A stretch of 44,592 nt of DNA, taken from positions 1-44,592 of the forward strand of contig CAZNGF010000012.1 in NCBI GenBank assembly GCA_964572855.1, read 5' to 3'. The notes beneath the pieces were generated by a model, which saw nothing but the letters and a program-made list of their open reading frames with translations, searched no databases and was not told where the DNA came from. Positions 1 through 8,615 of this stretch are shown here, one piece after another (position 1 is the first letter of the stretch; every line of letters starts with the position of its first letter). The translations under genes were made by a program, and so were the position numbers. Source of the stretch: CAZNGF01 sp964572855 (GTDB lineage: Bacteria > Bipolaricaulota > Bipolaricaulia > RBG-16-55-9 > JAJCYT01).

Positions 1-252
1 TAAGAGCATTTTCTACATCCCCATGGTTGAAACCAGGGGCTTTGAAAATGCTACGACGCGGTAACAATCGTCTAACGCATAGAGAAATCCGCCCTGAAGA
101 TCGACCAGCGAATATTCCGTGATAACCTAAGCTAGCCAACCAATTTGGTCGGCTCCGCTGTCACGACAACGCAACTCGATCAGCTCCGAGCCCGTGCTAA
201 ATTGACAGGCTCTCATGCTCCAAGCGAGGTCTTTGAGGTACAGTACTTGCAT
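1..252 (-). pseudogene. possible decayed gene fragment, unidentified
   Basis: This edge region is visibly richer in A and T than the rest of the window. On the minus strand a 41-codon frame starts with ATG at 252 and stops at 127. The same frame reads on to 1 after that stop, and a second frame is open across about 120 bases near the edge. I recognise no family. It could be the broken end of a gene lying mostly outside the window, or plain intergenic DNA. Confidence 0.2.
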
Positions 253-258
253 TCTTCC

Positions 259-287
259 TTGACACCTTAGCCGTCCTTGACTATTCT
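259..287 (+). promoter_or_regulatory. promoter of the AbrB/RelE-type toxin-antitoxin pair
   Basis: TTGACA at 259-264 and TATTCT at 282-287 are separated by 17 bases, a good sigma-70 fit. An AGGAGG ribosome site at 334-339 lies 7 bases before the antitoxin ATG at 347. No clear operator palindrome is seen, although such modules are usually autoregulated. Confidence 0.55.
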
Positions 288-346
288 ACAAAAATACAAC
301 TAAATGAGCCTATAAAATCCAACTGTGCCCTTCAGGAGGTTCTGAC

Positions 347-619
347 ATGTCCATCGTTAAAGTCGGAAAGAGTCGGCAAGTCGTGATCCCAAAAGATATT
401 TGGGACACCCTCCAGCTCGAACCGGGCGACTACTTTGAAGTCGAAGAAGAACATGGACGCATCGTGTTCGTACCCAAGAAGCTCGTTGACCGAGACCAAA
501 TCATTTACTTGTCCAAGGAATGCCAGAAAGGGATTCAGGAAGCGCTCAAGGAAGTCAAGGAGGGAAAAACCAAACGTTTTGACAACGTAGAAGACCTGAT
601 CCAAGACCTCAAGTCATGA
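347..619 (+). CDS. AbrB/MazE-fold antitoxin of a type II toxin-antitoxin pair
   Basis: This 90-residue protein should bind DNA and neutralise the toxin encoded next to it. The first 45 residues carry the SpoVT/AbrB swapped-hairpin signature: a K-x-G-K-S-R-Q-VVIP start, a GD-x-F turn, and alternating acidic and hydrophobic strands. The remainder is a charged helix rich in K and E, the usual toxin-binding tail. The start at 347 is fixed by a strong AGGAGG site. Its stop overlaps the toxin ATG by four bases, so translation is coupled. Base composition is lower in GC than the flanking metabolic genes, which suggests horizontal acquisition. Family assignment is firm; the exact partner specificity is not known. 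Confidence 0.85.
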   Translation: MSIVKVGKSRQVVIPKDIWDTLQLEPGDYFEVEEEHGRIVFVPKKLVDRDQIIYLSKECQKGIQEALKEVKEGKTKRFDNVEDLIQDLKS

Positions 620-867
620 GCTACGCGCTAGACCGCTCCAACCACTTCAAACGAGATTACCGCAAAGCGACAGCCGAAGTGCAAGAAGCAACGGATAAAG
701 CGTTGCGATTCCTCGCAGAAAATCCGCGCCATCCTTCGCTGCGGGCAAAAATCGTGGACGAAACCAACCGCATTTGGCAAGCGCGCGTCACGCGAAGCTG
801 GCGTCTATATTTTCTCATCGTAGACAACTCAATCGTTCTGCTTACGCTTTTCCAACACAATGACTAA
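616..867 (+). CDS. RelE/ParE-superfamily toxin
   Basis: This 83-residue basic protein overlaps the antitoxin stop by ATGA. It fits the RelE/YafQ/ParE fold in length and pattern: an N-terminal F-x-R-D-Y-R-K helix, an L-R-A-K-I segment, then two late strands containing W-Q-A-R-V-T and W-R-L-Y-F. RelE-like members usually cleave ribosome-bound mRNA, while ParE-like members poison gyrase. The sequence alone does not decide between them. It ends only 14 bases before the convergent end of the exporter gene. Like its antitoxin, it is lower in GC than its neighbours. Confidence 0.8.
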   Translation: MSYALDRSNHFKRDYRKATAEVQEATDKALRFLAENPRHPSLRAKIVDETNRIWQARVTRSWRLYFLIVDNSIVLLTLFQHND

Positions 868-881
868 GCCTCACAAAGGGT

Positions 882-1778
882 TCACCGACTCCCCCGCCGC
901 GCCAGCGCGATCCCGCACAGCACGAGCGCGCCGCCCAGCCCCTGCCAGATCGACAGGCTCTCGTTCAAAAGCACCCAAGCCAGCAGCGCGGCCAGCACGG
1001 GCTGCAGCAGGAGCGTGACCGAGCCGAAGGCGGCCGGCAGGTGGCGGAAGGCAAAGGCGATCAGGCCCTGGCCGCCGACGTGGGAAAACCAGGCCAGCCC
1101 GGCCAGCACGAGCCACGCGCTCAGGCCCGGCACGGCCAGCGACTCGCCTGAGAGCAGCGCCAGCGGCAGGAGCGCCGCGCAGGTGGCCGCGCCGCTCCAG
1201 CTCATGACCGTGGCCGTCGAGAAGCGTTTGCGCAGCCGGCCCACCGAGAGCTGGTAGGCCGCGTAGAACATGGCGGTGACCAGGCCGAAGGCGTTGCCCA
1301 GTACCTTGTCCGGCCCCAGCGCCAGCCCCTCGCCCAACAGCACGATCGTCCCGGCCAGCGCCGAAACGAGCCCGAACAGAAACAGGCGCGTAATGCGCTC
1401 GCCGAACAGGAAGCGCGCGCCCAGCGTCACGAAGATGGGGGCGAAGTTGCCCAACAACGTGGCGTTGGCCACCGAGGTGAGCTTGATGGACCAGTGCCAC
1501 ACGGCCAGATCGCCCGCGAACCACACCCCGGCCAGCAGCAGTTGCGCGACGTCGCGCGCGCCGCGCGGTCCGGGGTCGGCCGTGTCCCGTCGGCTTTCGG
1601 CCCGCATCCAGAGGTAGAGCGGCGGCAGCGCCAGCAGCAGGCGGTAGAAGGCCGTCGTGATGGGCCCTACGGCACTCAAGCGCACGAAAATCGGCGCGAA
1701 CGAAATGGCCACGGCGCCCGTGACCATGAGCGGCAGCGCGATGCGGGTGAGGCGATCGGGGGCCGGCATGGGGGACAT
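882..1778 (-). CDS. EamA-family (DMT superfamily) transporter
   Basis: This 298-residue membrane protein has about ten hydrophobic segments arranged as two EamA repeats, roughly residues 12-145 and 155-292. The first repeat has a typical A-P-I-F-V-R-L helix end and the second ends in a small-residue-rich helix before an R-R-G-S-R tail. DMT exporters of this type move small metabolites such as amino acids or drugs across the inner membrane; the substrate cannot be read from the sequence. The ATG at 1778 gives the full first helix. It is a stand-alone gene, convergent with the toxin gene and divergent from aroA. Confidence 0.88.
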   Translation of the reverse strand: MSPMPAPDRLTRIALPLMVTGAVAISFAPIFVRLSAVGPITTAFYRLLLALPPLYLWMRAESRRDTADPGPRGARDVAQLLLAGVWFAGDLAVWHWSIKLTSVANATLLGNFAPIFVTLGARFLFGERITRLFLFGLVSALAGTIVLLGEGLALGPDKVLGNAFGLVTAMFYAAYQLSVGRLRKRFSTATVMSWSGAATCAALLPLALLSGESLAVPGLSAWLVLAGLAWFSHVGGQGLIAFAFRHLPAAFGSVTLLLQPVLAALLAWVLLNESLSIWQGLGGALVLCGIALARRGSR

Positions 1779-1883
1779 TGTAACGCTGAGCTGCTTGTCC
1801 CGCTCTCACAGGCGCGTTACGCTGTGGCTGTTTCGCGCAAGCCCCTCATCCCTCGGCGGGAGTGACTAATCGCGTCAAAGGTT

Positions 1884-1963
1884 GGGACAAGGGGGAGACG
1901 ATTGGTCAGCCAGCGTGCGATCACCCTCACCCTAGCCCTTTCCCGTCAAGGGAGAGGGGACCA
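1884..1963. repeat. dispersed palindromic repeat, copy A (aroA leader)
   Basis: The segment GGGA-N2-AGGGGGAGACG, then a CACCCTCACCCTAGCCC box, then a hairpin with arms 1936-1944 and 1950-1958 (one mismatch), recurs in the same order at 22676-22763. It fills the gap before the aroA ribosome site. It could form an mRNA hairpin or be a REP-type mobile palindrome. Confidence 0.7.
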
Positions 1964-1993
1964 CGGAATCGGGTTTGCAAAAGAGGTCGACCC

Positions 1994-3274
1994 ATGGATC
2001 GAACCATCGAACCGACGAGAACGTTGCGGGGGACACTCACCGTGCCGGGCGACAAGTCGATCTCGCACCGGGCGCTCATGCTGTCCGCGATCGCCGAGGG
2101 CGAATCGCGCATCACGGGCCTGAGCCAAGGCGCGGACGTGCGCAGCACGGCCGGCTGCATGCGCGCGCTGGGCGTCTCCCTGCAGGTCGAGGAGACGGAA
2201 GCGCGCGTGTTCGGCTGCGGGCTGCGCGGGTTACAGGCTCCGTCCGAGCCGCTGGACGCCGGCAACTCGGGCACGGCCATGCGCCTGCTGTTGGGGCTTT
2301 TGGCCGGACAGCGCTTCAAGAGCACGCTCACGGGGGACGATTCACTCCAACGGCGTCCGATGAGCCGGGTGATCCGGCCGCTGGAGGCGATGGGGGCCGA
2401 GATCGAGACCACGGGCGACGGGCGCGCGCCGCTGACGATTCAAGGCCGGGGGCTCACGGGCATCGACTACACGCTGCCCGTGGCCAGCGCACAGGTCCAG
2501 TCCGCGCTGCTGTTGGCCGGGCTCTACGCCGACGGCACGACGCACGTGAGCGAGCCGGGCCCGATCCGCGACCACACCGAGCGCATGCTGGCCTACCTGG
2601 GCGTCTCGCTAACGCGCGAGGGCGGTACCGTCGCGCTGCGCGGCGGCCAGAGCCTGCGCGCCTCGGAGCTCGACGTGCCGGGCGACCCGTCTTCGGCGGC
2701 CTTCTGGCTGGCCGCGGGCGCGCTCGTGCCGGGCGCCGAAGTCGCGGTCGGGAACGTCTGCACCAACCCCACCCGTACCGGCCTGTTCGACGCGCTCGCG
2801 CGCATGGGGGCGACGCTGTCGTTCGAGCGCGAACGCGTTGCATGCCGCGAGCCGCGCGCCGACCTGCGCGCGACCGGCTCCCGCCTGCGCGGGATCGAGG
2901 TCGCCGGCCAGCTCGTCCCCCGGCTCATAGACGAGCTGCCGCTGCTGGCCGTGCTGGCCACGCAGGCCGAGGGCGAGACGGTCGTGCGCGGGGCCGAGGA
3001 GCTGCGCGTGAAGGAGACCGACCGGGTCGCGGCCGTGAGCGCCAACCTGCGCGCGATGGGTGCCGAACTGGAGGAACGCCCGGACGGCTGGGTCATCCCG
3101 GGGGCACAGAAGCTCGAGGGGGCGACGGTCGAGAGCTTCGGCGACCACCGGGTCGCGATGGCGTTTGCGGTGGCGGCGCTGGTGGCCCAGGGGCCGACCA
3201 CGATCCGCGGGGCCGAGTGGGCGGACATCTCCTACCCCGGCTTCTTCGAGCAACTGGAGCGGCTGCGGGGATGA
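1994..3274 (+). CDS. aroA: 3-phosphoshikimate 1-carboxyvinyltransferase (EPSP synthase)
   Basis: This is the sixth step of the shikimate pathway: it joins phosphoenolpyruvate and shikimate 3-phosphate to give EPSP in the cytoplasm. The 426-residue product has the substrate-binding PGDKSISHR at residues 18-26, the LDAGNSGTA loop at about 87-95, and the late E-L-R-V-K-E-T-D-R and GDHR-V-A-M signatures. The frame is open upstream to 1862, but that part reads through a repeat. ATG 1994 follows an AAAGAGG site and gives the normal N-terminus. Its TGA overlaps the ATG of aroE, so the two shikimate enzymes are translationally coupled. Confidence 0.96.
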   Translation: MDRTIEPTRTLRGTLTVPGDKSISHRALMLSAIAEGESRITGLSQGADVRSTAGCMRALGVSLQVEETEARVFGCGLRGLQAPSEPLDAGNSGTAMRLLLGLLAGQRFKSTLTGDDSLQRRPMSRVIRPLEAMGAEIETTGDGRAPLTIQGRGLTGIDYTLPVASAQVQSALLLAGLYADGTTHVSEPGPIRDHTERMLAYLGVSLTREGGTVALRGGQSLRASELDVPGDPSSAAFWLAAGALVPGAEVAVGNVCTNPTRTGLFDALARMGATLSFERERVACREPRADLRATGSRLRGIEVAGQLVPRLIDELPLLAVLATQAEGETVVRGAEELRVKETDRVAAVSANLRAMGAELEERPDGWVIPGAQKLEGATVESFGDHRVAMAFAVAALVAQGPTTIRGAEWADISYPGFFEQLERLRG

Positions 3275-4134
3275 GCGGCGCAAGTGCTCAAGAGCGCCTG
3301 CTCGGGCTCATCGGCGACCCGGTCGCGCATTCGCTGTCGCCGTCGCTGCACGGCGCGCTCATCGATGAATTTTCGCTCAACTATCGCTACCTGGCCTTCC
3401 GCGTGCGCCCGGACGAGCTCGGGGACGCCGTGCGCGGTTTGCGGGCGCTGGGGGCGGCCGGCTTCAACGTCACGGTGCCGCACAAGCGCGCGGTACTGCC
3501 GCTGCTGGACGCGCTCTCGCCCGACGCCGAGGCGCCGGGTGCGGTCAACACGGTCGTGATCGAGGACGGACGGCTCATCGGGCACAACACGGACTGGGTC
3601 GGCTTTCTCCAGCCGCTGGCCGGAGCCGACCTCTACGGGAAAAGCGCCGTGCTGCTCGGGGCCGGCGGCGCCGCGCCCGCGGTGGCCTACGCCCTGATTC
3701 AGGCGGGCGTCGCCCGGCTCACGGTGGCCAACCGCACGCCCGCCAAGGCGGAAGCGCTCAAGCAGCAGATCGCGGCGCGCATGGGGTTCGCCGCGGTCGA
3801 GACGTGCGGTTTGAGTGAAGAGGAACTCAAGCGTTCGCTCGAACACGCCGCCCTGCTGGTCAACGCCACGCCGGTCGGGATGTGGCCCGGGGTCGAGGCA
3901 AGTCCGGTATCCGCGGGCGCGTTGCGCTCGAACCTGATCGTCTACGACCTGGTCTACAACCCGCTGGAGACGCGCCTGCTGCGCGAGGCCAAGGCCGCCG
4001 GCGCGGTCCCAATCGACGGGCTCGGCATGCTGGTCGGCCAGGGTACGGCCGCCTTCGCGCTGTGGACCGGCGTTTCGGTATCGGATGCGTTGTGCGGTGA
4101 GCTACGCCGGCGCTTGGTCTCCCGCCTGGAATGA
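3271..4134 (+). CDS. aroE: shikimate dehydrogenase (NADP+)
   Basis: This enzyme reduces 3-dehydroshikimate to shikimate with NADPH. The 287-residue protein shows the shikimate-binding SLSPSLHG near residue 20, the catalytic lysine in NVTVPHK (K72), the partner aspartate in NTDWVG (D108), the Rossmann GAGGAAPA loop near 131-138, and an NRT basic patch typical of NADP preference near 152. The C-terminal GMLVGQG segment is also present. It overlaps aroA by ATGA. It is convergent with the DASS transporter gene, with only 69 bases between stops. All key residues are intact. Confidence 0.95.
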   Translation: MSGASAQERLLGLIGDPVAHSLSPSLHGALIDEFSLNYRYLAFRVRPDELGDAVRGLRALGAAGFNVTVPHKRAVLPLLDALSPDAEAPGAVNTVVIEDGRLIGHNTDWVGFLQPLAGADLYGKSAVLLGAGGAAPAVAYALIQAGVARLTVANRTPAKAEALKQQIAARMGFAAVETCGLSEEELKRSLEHAALLVNATPVGMWPGVEASPVSAGALRSNLIVYDLVYNPLETRLLREAKAAGAVPIDGLGMLVGQGTAAFALWTGVSVSDALCGELRRRLVSRLE

Positions 4135-4203
4135 AGAGCCCAGAGGCACGAAGAGCGTACGGAGACTCGAGCGTCTTGCATCCCCGGTGAGCTCGCTCCC
4201 CCT

Positions 4204-5997
4204 TCACAGCCCCCAAATCCAGGCGATGGCCAGCGTGGTGACGAACAGCAGGAGCAGGTTGAGCGGGGCGCCCACGCGGGTGAAGTCGAAGAACTTGTAG
4301 CCGCCGGGGCCCAGGATCATGGCGTTGGTCTGATACCCAACCGGGGTGAAAAAGCTCGTCGAGGCCGCGAACATGACCGCCAGGATGAACGCCTTCGGGT
4401 CCAGCCCGAGGTCGACGGCCGCGCCGGTGGCGATCGGGACCATGAGCACGACGGCCGCGTTGTTCGAGATCAAGCCGGTCAGGACCATGACCACGAAGTA
4501 GAACGCCCCCAGCACGAACACGCCGGGCCAGCCTTGGGTGAGCTCGACCACGCCGTGGGCGATCCAGGCGGCAGCGCCGGTGTTTTCCATCGCGATTCCC
4601 AGCGGGATCACGCCGGCCAGCAGGAAGATGACGTCCCAGCGGATCGCCTGGTGCAGCTCGCGGATGCGCAGACAGCCCGTCAGCACCATGAGCACGCAGC
4701 CCTCGAGCGCGGCCACCAGGATGGGCTGGATTCCGAGCGCGGCCAGCAGCACGACGCCGGCGATGATGGCCACCGCGATCGGGATCTTGTGCGTGCGGTG
4801 CGTCTCCTGGCGCAGGTCTTCGGTGACGATGAAGTTGGGGTCGGACTTGAGCGAGAGCAGCACGCGCCGCGGGGCCTTGAGCAAGAGCGAATCCCCCAGC
4901 CCCAGCCGGGCGTCGGCCATGCGCTGCTGCACGACCTCGCCGTGCTGGCTCATGGCCAACACGCTGGCCCCGTAGCGGTTGCGGAAGTTGACCTCGCGCA
5001 CCGTGGCGCCGATGAGCGAGGAGCCCGGCGCCACGATCACTTCGGCCAGCTCGGTGTCCTCGCCGCGCACGTCCTGGTCGCTGTACTTGGTCTCGGGGTG
5101 CAGCGCGACCCCGCGCTCGGTTTGTAGGCGCATCAGGTCCTCGGCGTTGGTCAGGATCATCAGGATGTCGCCGGCCTGCAGCGGTCGCTCGGCCAGCGCG
5201 GTGGTGAAGTGCCGCCCGTCGCGCACGATCTCCAACACCTCGACGTCGAAGCGCGAGGCGAGCTGGAGTTGGGCCAGCGTCTGGCCGGCAAAGGGCGAAT
5301 CGTCCAGGACGACCAGCTCGGACAGGAACTGCTTGAGGTGGAAGCGCTCGGTGATCTCGGCCGGCACGCGCCGCGCGGGCAACAGCCAGCGCCCCGCGCT
5401 CAAGAGATAGAGCGCCCCGGCGGCCAGCACGACCAGCCCGACGAGCGAGAACTCGAACATGCCCAGCGCCCCGAAGCCCAGCTCCTGCGAGAGCGAACTG
5501 GCCAGGATGTTGGTCGAAGTCCCGATGAGCGTGACCACGCCGGCCAGCTGCGAGGTGTAGGACAGCGGGATCAGCAGCTTGGAGGGCGAGCGGCCGTGCT
5601 CGCGGGCGAGCTTGACCGTAAAGGGAATCAAGATGGCCACGGCGGCCGTGTTGTTGATGAACGCCGAGATCGGCCCCACGGTGAGCATGATCAACACGAT
5701 CTGCCGTACCTCGCTGTCGCCCCCGAAGCGCAGCAGCCAGTGCGTGAGTCGGTCGATGGCGCCCGTACGGTACAACCCGGCGCTCAGGATGAACATGGCC
5801 ATCACCGTGATGGTGGCGGGGTTGCTGAAACCCGCGATGCCCTCCTGCGGGGTGACCAACCCCAGGCCCATGAGGGCGGCCATGATGGCGAAAGCCACGA
5901 AATCGACCGTAAACCACTCGAGCGCGAACAACGCGAGCGCGCCCAGAATGACGGCGAATACCCCCAACATCTCCGGTGTGACGACCAGGTTTTCCAT
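4204..5997 (-). CDS. DASS/SLC13-family anion transporter with two RCK_C (TrkA-C) domains
   Basis: This 597-residue inner-membrane transporter belongs to the divalent anion:sodium symporter family, whose members carry sulfate, tungstate, phosphate or dicarboxylates. The two halves each hold the family's NT loop: NNTAAV near residue 113 and SNNAAV near residue 501. Between them, about residues 205-365, sit two soluble TrkA-C/RCK_C domains, the layout seen in SLC13-type SAC1/CysZ-like bacterial proteins. The substrate is not evident; an oxyanion such as sulfate, or tungstate given the AOR gene elsewhere in the window, is only a guess. It lies 88 bases downstream of the Asp23 gene on the same strand and may share its transcript. 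Confidence 0.88.
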   Translation of the reverse strand: MENLVVTPEMLGVFAVILGALALFALEWFTVDFVAFAIMAALMGLGLVTPQEGIAGFSNPATITVMAMFILSAGLYRTGAIDRLTHWLLRFGGDSEVRQIVLIMLTVGPISAFINNTAAVAILIPFTVKLAREHGRSPSKLLIPLSYTSQLAGVVTLIGTSTNILASSLSQELGFGALGMFEFSLVGLVVLAAGALYLLSAGRWLLPARRVPAEITERFHLKQFLSELVVLDDSPFAGQTLAQLQLASRFDVEVLEIVRDGRHFTTALAERPLQAGDILMILTNAEDLMRLQTERGVALHPETKYSDQDVRGEDTELAEVIVAPGSSLIGATVREVNFRNRYGASVLAMSQHGEVVQQRMADARLGLGDSLLLKAPRRVLLSLKSDPNFIVTEDLRQETHRTHKIPIAVAIIAGVVLLAALGIQPILVAALEGCVLMVLTGCLRIRELHQAIRWDVIFLLAGVIPLGIAMENTGAAAWIAHGVVELTQGWPGVFVLGAFYFVVMVLTGLISNNAAVVLMVPIATGAAVDLGLDPKAFILAVMFAASTSFFTPVGYQTNAMILGPGGYKFFDFTRVGAPLNLLLLFVTTLAIAWIWGL

Positions 5998-6085
5998 GGA
6001 TGCGCTGGTGGTTCAGTGAAACGGCGCTCCCGCCCGCCGGCGGCGCGGGCGTGGCCGGGTTGGACGCAAGAGGCGGATGGCTTGC

Positions 6086-6517
6086 CTAGTCGTTGACGTC
6101 TTCCGCTTCGTCGCCGTCCTCGCGTTGCTCCTCGATCGGCTGCTGTTGGTGGCTGGGCAGCTTGAGGTCCTCGACCGTGATGTCGACGCCCTCGACCTCG
6201 AGGCCGGTCATGGACTCGATGTCCTCGGTGACCCGCTGCTGGATGTGCTGGGCCACCTCGCGCACGGGGTAGCCGTAGGCCACGGTGACGTTGAGGCTGA
6301 TGCGCACGCGCTCGTTTTCCTCCAGGGACACCTTGACGCCCTTCTGCCGGCCCCCAAAGATCCCGACGATATCCGCGATGGCGCCCTTCTTCACGCTGGC
6401 CAGCCCCTCGACCTCCGAGGCGGCGATGCCGGCGATCGAGGCGATGACCTCTTCGGCGATGCTGATCTTCCCCTCTTGGCTGCCGGGGTCCTGTGGCTGC
6501 TTTTGGGTGTCGGCCAC
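6086..6517 (-). CDS. Asp23/Gls24-family envelope stress protein
   Basis: This 143-residue cytoplasmic protein matches the Asp23/Gls24 family: an N-terminal G-K-I-S-I-A-E-E-V-I-A-S-I-A-G-I-A start at about residues 15-32, a central V-K-V-S-L-E-E-N strand, and the Y-P-V-R-E-V-A-Q-H-I-Q-Q-R-V helix. The tail is acidic. Family members associate with the membrane or with cell-envelope homeostasis in Firmicutes and Actinobacteria; no enzyme activity is known. GTG at 6517 follows a GGGAGGG site. A TATAAT box lies at 6552-6557 upstream. It may be co-transcribed with the anion transporter that follows. Confidence 0.88.
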   Translation of the reverse strand: MADTQKQPQDPGSQEGKISIAEEVIASIAGIAASEVEGLASVKKGAIADIVGIFGGRQKGVKVSLEENERVRISLNVTVAYGYPVREVAQHIQQRVTEDIESMTGLEVEGVDITVEDLKLPSHQQQPIEEQREDGDEAEDVND

Positions 6518-6551
6518 GTCAACGCCCTCCCTTAGCTGTGTGGATGCGAGT

Positions 6552-6557
6552 ATTATA
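6552..6557 (-). promoter_or_regulatory. -10 box upstream of the Asp23 gene
   Basis: TATAAT reads on the minus strand 35 bases before the GTG start at 6517. No convincing -35 box is visible at the expected distance. The overlapping TATTAT on the plus strand could serve the divergent thpR operon. Confidence 0.4.
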
Positions 6558-6628
6558 ACGATCTACAGGGGATTTTCCCACTGCGCGCGTGCCTTGCTTG
6601 CCGGGCGCGTTTCGATACAGTGGGGCGC

Positions 6629-7186
6629 ATGCGCAGCTTCTTCTGCATCGAGCTCGATCCCGATCACAGGGAGCGCCTGGGGCGGGTGATCGGCGCGCTC
6701 AAGCCGGCCGACGCGCGCGTGCGCTGGGTGCGGCCCGAATTGCTGCACGTCACGCTCAAGTTCCTGGGCGAGATCACCCCCGAACAGACGCCCGCGCTGC
6801 AGGCGCTGGCCGCCGCCGCCGCCGAGGGCGTGTCGCCCTTCGAGCTCGTGCTCGACACGACCGGCGCCTTCCCGAACCTGGAGCGCCCGCGCGTGGTCTG
6901 GGCCGGGGCGGAGGCGATCCCCGACCCCCTCGCGACGCTGCACGCGCGGCTGAACGGCGCGCTGGCCGACTGGGGCTTCAAGCCCGAACGGGAGTTCACC
7001 CCGCACGTCACGCTGGGGCGCGTCAAGCACGGAAACCCGCGCGCGCTCTCCGAGCTGGGGCGCCGGGTCGAGGCGGCCTCGTTCAAGCCGCTCAAAGTCC
7101 GGGTCGGGCGCGTCACGCTGATGGAGAGCGTGCGGGGCCGCGGGGGACCGCGCTATCAACCGCTGTTCCGGGTGGGACTGGCGTGA
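6629..7186 (+). CDS. thpR: RNA 2',3'-cyclic phosphodiesterase (LigT/2H family)
   Basis: 2H phosphoesterases of this family open 2',3'-cyclic phosphates at RNA ends and can ligate tRNA halves in vitro. The 185-residue product carries the two H-x-T-x motifs that form the active site: HVTLKFLG near residue 40 and HVTLGRV near 125. The N-terminus MRSFFCIEL is the family norm, so ATG 6629 is preferred over an in-frame GTG at 6620. The stop overlaps the GTG of the next gene, so the gene heads a coupled thpR-protease-rimK string. The physiological substrate is unknown. Confidence 0.88.
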   Translation: MRSFFCIELDPDHRERLGRVIGALKPADARVRWVRPELLHVTLKFLGEITPEQTPALQALAAAAAEGVSPFELVLDTTGAFPNLERPRVVWAGAEAIPDPLATLHARLNGALADWGFKPEREFTPHVTLGRVKHGNPRALSELGRRVEAASFKPLKVRVGRVTLMESVRGRGGPRYQPLFRVGLA

Positions 7187-7653
7187 ACGCGGAGAAATTG
7201 CAGATCGGCTGGCGCGAGTGGCTGGCGCTGCCCGAGCTGGGCGTGCCCGCGATCAAGGCCAAGGTCGACACCGGCGCGCGCACCTCGAGCCTGCACGCCG
7301 TCGAGATCACGCGCTTCGAGCGCGCGGGGCGGGCCATGGTGCGCTTCGTGGTCCACCCGCTGCAGCGGCACGACGAGATCTGCCTGCCGTGCGAGGCCCC
7401 GCTGGTGGACCGGCGCGCGGTCACGGACTCGGGCGGCCACCGCCAGCGGCGCTACGTCATCCGCACGCCCGTGCGCCTGGGCGATCAGGCGTGGCCCATC
7501 GAGATCACGCTCACGGACCGGGCGGGCATGAACTTCCGCATGCTGCTGGGGCGCACGGCGGTGCGCGGGCGCTGCGTGGTGGACCCGGCGGCCTCGTACC
7601 GGCTCGGGCGGCCCCGGCGCCCGCTCTACCCGCAGGGGGTGGAGGGCACGTGA
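7183..7653 (+). CDS. retropepsin-like putative zinc protease associated with RimK
   Basis: This 156-residue protein belongs to the small family annotated as ATP-dependent zinc protease, which has a retropepsin-like aspartic fold and typically neighbours rimK. The catalytic-type KVDTGARTSSLHA stretch is at residues 27-39 with D29, and an M-L-L-G-R-T-A loop near 126-132 is the second conserved segment. GTG 7183 overlaps the thpR stop, and its own stop overlaps the rimK GTG. In Pseudomonas the comparable protein (RimB) acts with RimK in modifying ribosomal protein S6. A matching role here is inferred from position. Confidence 0.82.
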   Translation: MNAEKLQIGWREWLALPELGVPAIKAKVDTGARTSSLHAVEITRFERAGRAMVRFVVHPLQRHDEICLPCEAPLVDRRAVTDSGGHRQRRYVIRTPVRLGDQAWPIEITLTDRAGMNFRMLLGRTAVRGRCVVDPAASYRLGRPRRPLYPQGVEGT

Positions 7654-8555
7654 AGATCGGCATCCTGTCGCGTAACACCCAGCTCTACTCCACGCGCCGC
7701 CTGGCCGAGGCGGCCCAGGCCCGCGGGCACGAGGTCCACGTCATCGACGCGCTGCAGTGCTACATGGCCATCACGGCGCACAGCCCCGAGATCCACTACA
7801 AGGGCGAGCGGCTCGAGGGCTTCAACGCGGTCATCCCGCGCATCGGGGCCTCGATCACGTTCTACGGCACGGCCGTCGTGCGCCAGTTCGAGATGATGGA
7901 GGTCTACTGCCTGAACGAGTCCGTGGCCATCAACCGCTCGCGCGACAAGCTACGTTCGCTACAGCTGCTGGCCCGCCGCGGCATCGGATTGCCCGTCACG
8001 GGCTTTGCGCACTCGACCAAGTACACCGACGACCTGATCAAGATGGTGGGCGGCGCGCCCCTGGTGGTCAAGCTGCTGGAGGGCACCCAGGGCATCGGCG
8101 TCGTCTTGACCGAGACGCGCAAGGCCGCCGAGAGCGTGATCGAGGCCTTCCGCGGCCTGGACACGCACATCCTGGTGCAGGAGTTCATCAAGGAGGCCGG
8201 CGGCTCGGACCTGCGCTGCCTCGTGATCGGCGACAAGGTCGTGGCCGCCATGAAGCGCCAGGGCAAGGAAGGCGACTTCCGCTCCAACCTACACCGCGGC
8301 GGGTCGGCCGCCTCGGTGCGCATCACGCCCGAGGAGCGCTCGACCGCGGTGCGCGCGGCCAAGATCATGGGGCTCAACGTGGCCGGCGTGGACATGCTGC
8401 GCTCCAACCACGGCCCCGTCGTGATCGAGGTCAACTCCTCGCCGGGCCTGCGCGGCATCGAGGCCGCCACCGACAAGGACATCGCCGGCCTCATCGTCGC
8501 CTTCGTCGAAAAGCACGCCAAGCACGGCAAGACCCGCACGCGGGGAAAGGGATGA
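7650..8555 (+). CDS. rimK: RimK-type alpha-L-glutamate ligase (ATP-grasp)
   Basis: RimK enzymes use ATP to add glutamate residues to the C-terminus of ribosomal protein S6, or to build poly-glutamate and related peptides. The 301-residue product has the N-terminal pre-ATP-grasp segment (I-L-S-R-N-T-Q-L-Y-S-T), the L-V-V-K-L-L-E-G-T-Q-G-I-G-V nucleotide loop near residues 138-151, and the magnesium-binding V-I-E-V-N-S-S-P-G-L segment near 258-267. GTG 7650 overlaps the preceding gene. The tail is lysine- and arginine-rich. Target identity is not shown by sequence. Confidence 0.93.
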   Translation: MKIGILSRNTQLYSTRRLAEAAQARGHEVHVIDALQCYMAITAHSPEIHYKGERLEGFNAVIPRIGASITFYGTAVVRQFEMMEVYCLNESVAINRSRDKLRSLQLLARRGIGLPVTGFAHSTKYTDDLIKMVGGAPLVVKLLEGTQGIGVVLTETRKAAESVIEAFRGLDTHILVQEFIKEAGGSDLRCLVIGDKVVAAMKRQGKEGDFRSNLHRGGSAASVRITPEERSTAVRAAKIMGLNVAGVDMLRSNHGPVVIEVNSSPGLRGIEAATDKDIAGLIVAFVEKHAKHGKTRTRGKG

Positions 8556-8615
8556 GCGGGGGCGCGCCGACGCCGTCCCCTTGAGTCCGACCACGCCGCC
8601 GCCCATAATCGGGCC

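Noticed and set aside
1862..1993. N-terminal extension of AroA to 1862
   Set aside because: It translates a dispersed repeat. ATG 1994 fits the family start and has a ribosome site.
3860..5917. Long minus-strand frame overlapping the DASS transporter in another frame
   Set aside because: It is arginine- and alanine-rich without domains, while the overlapping frame encodes a clear transporter.
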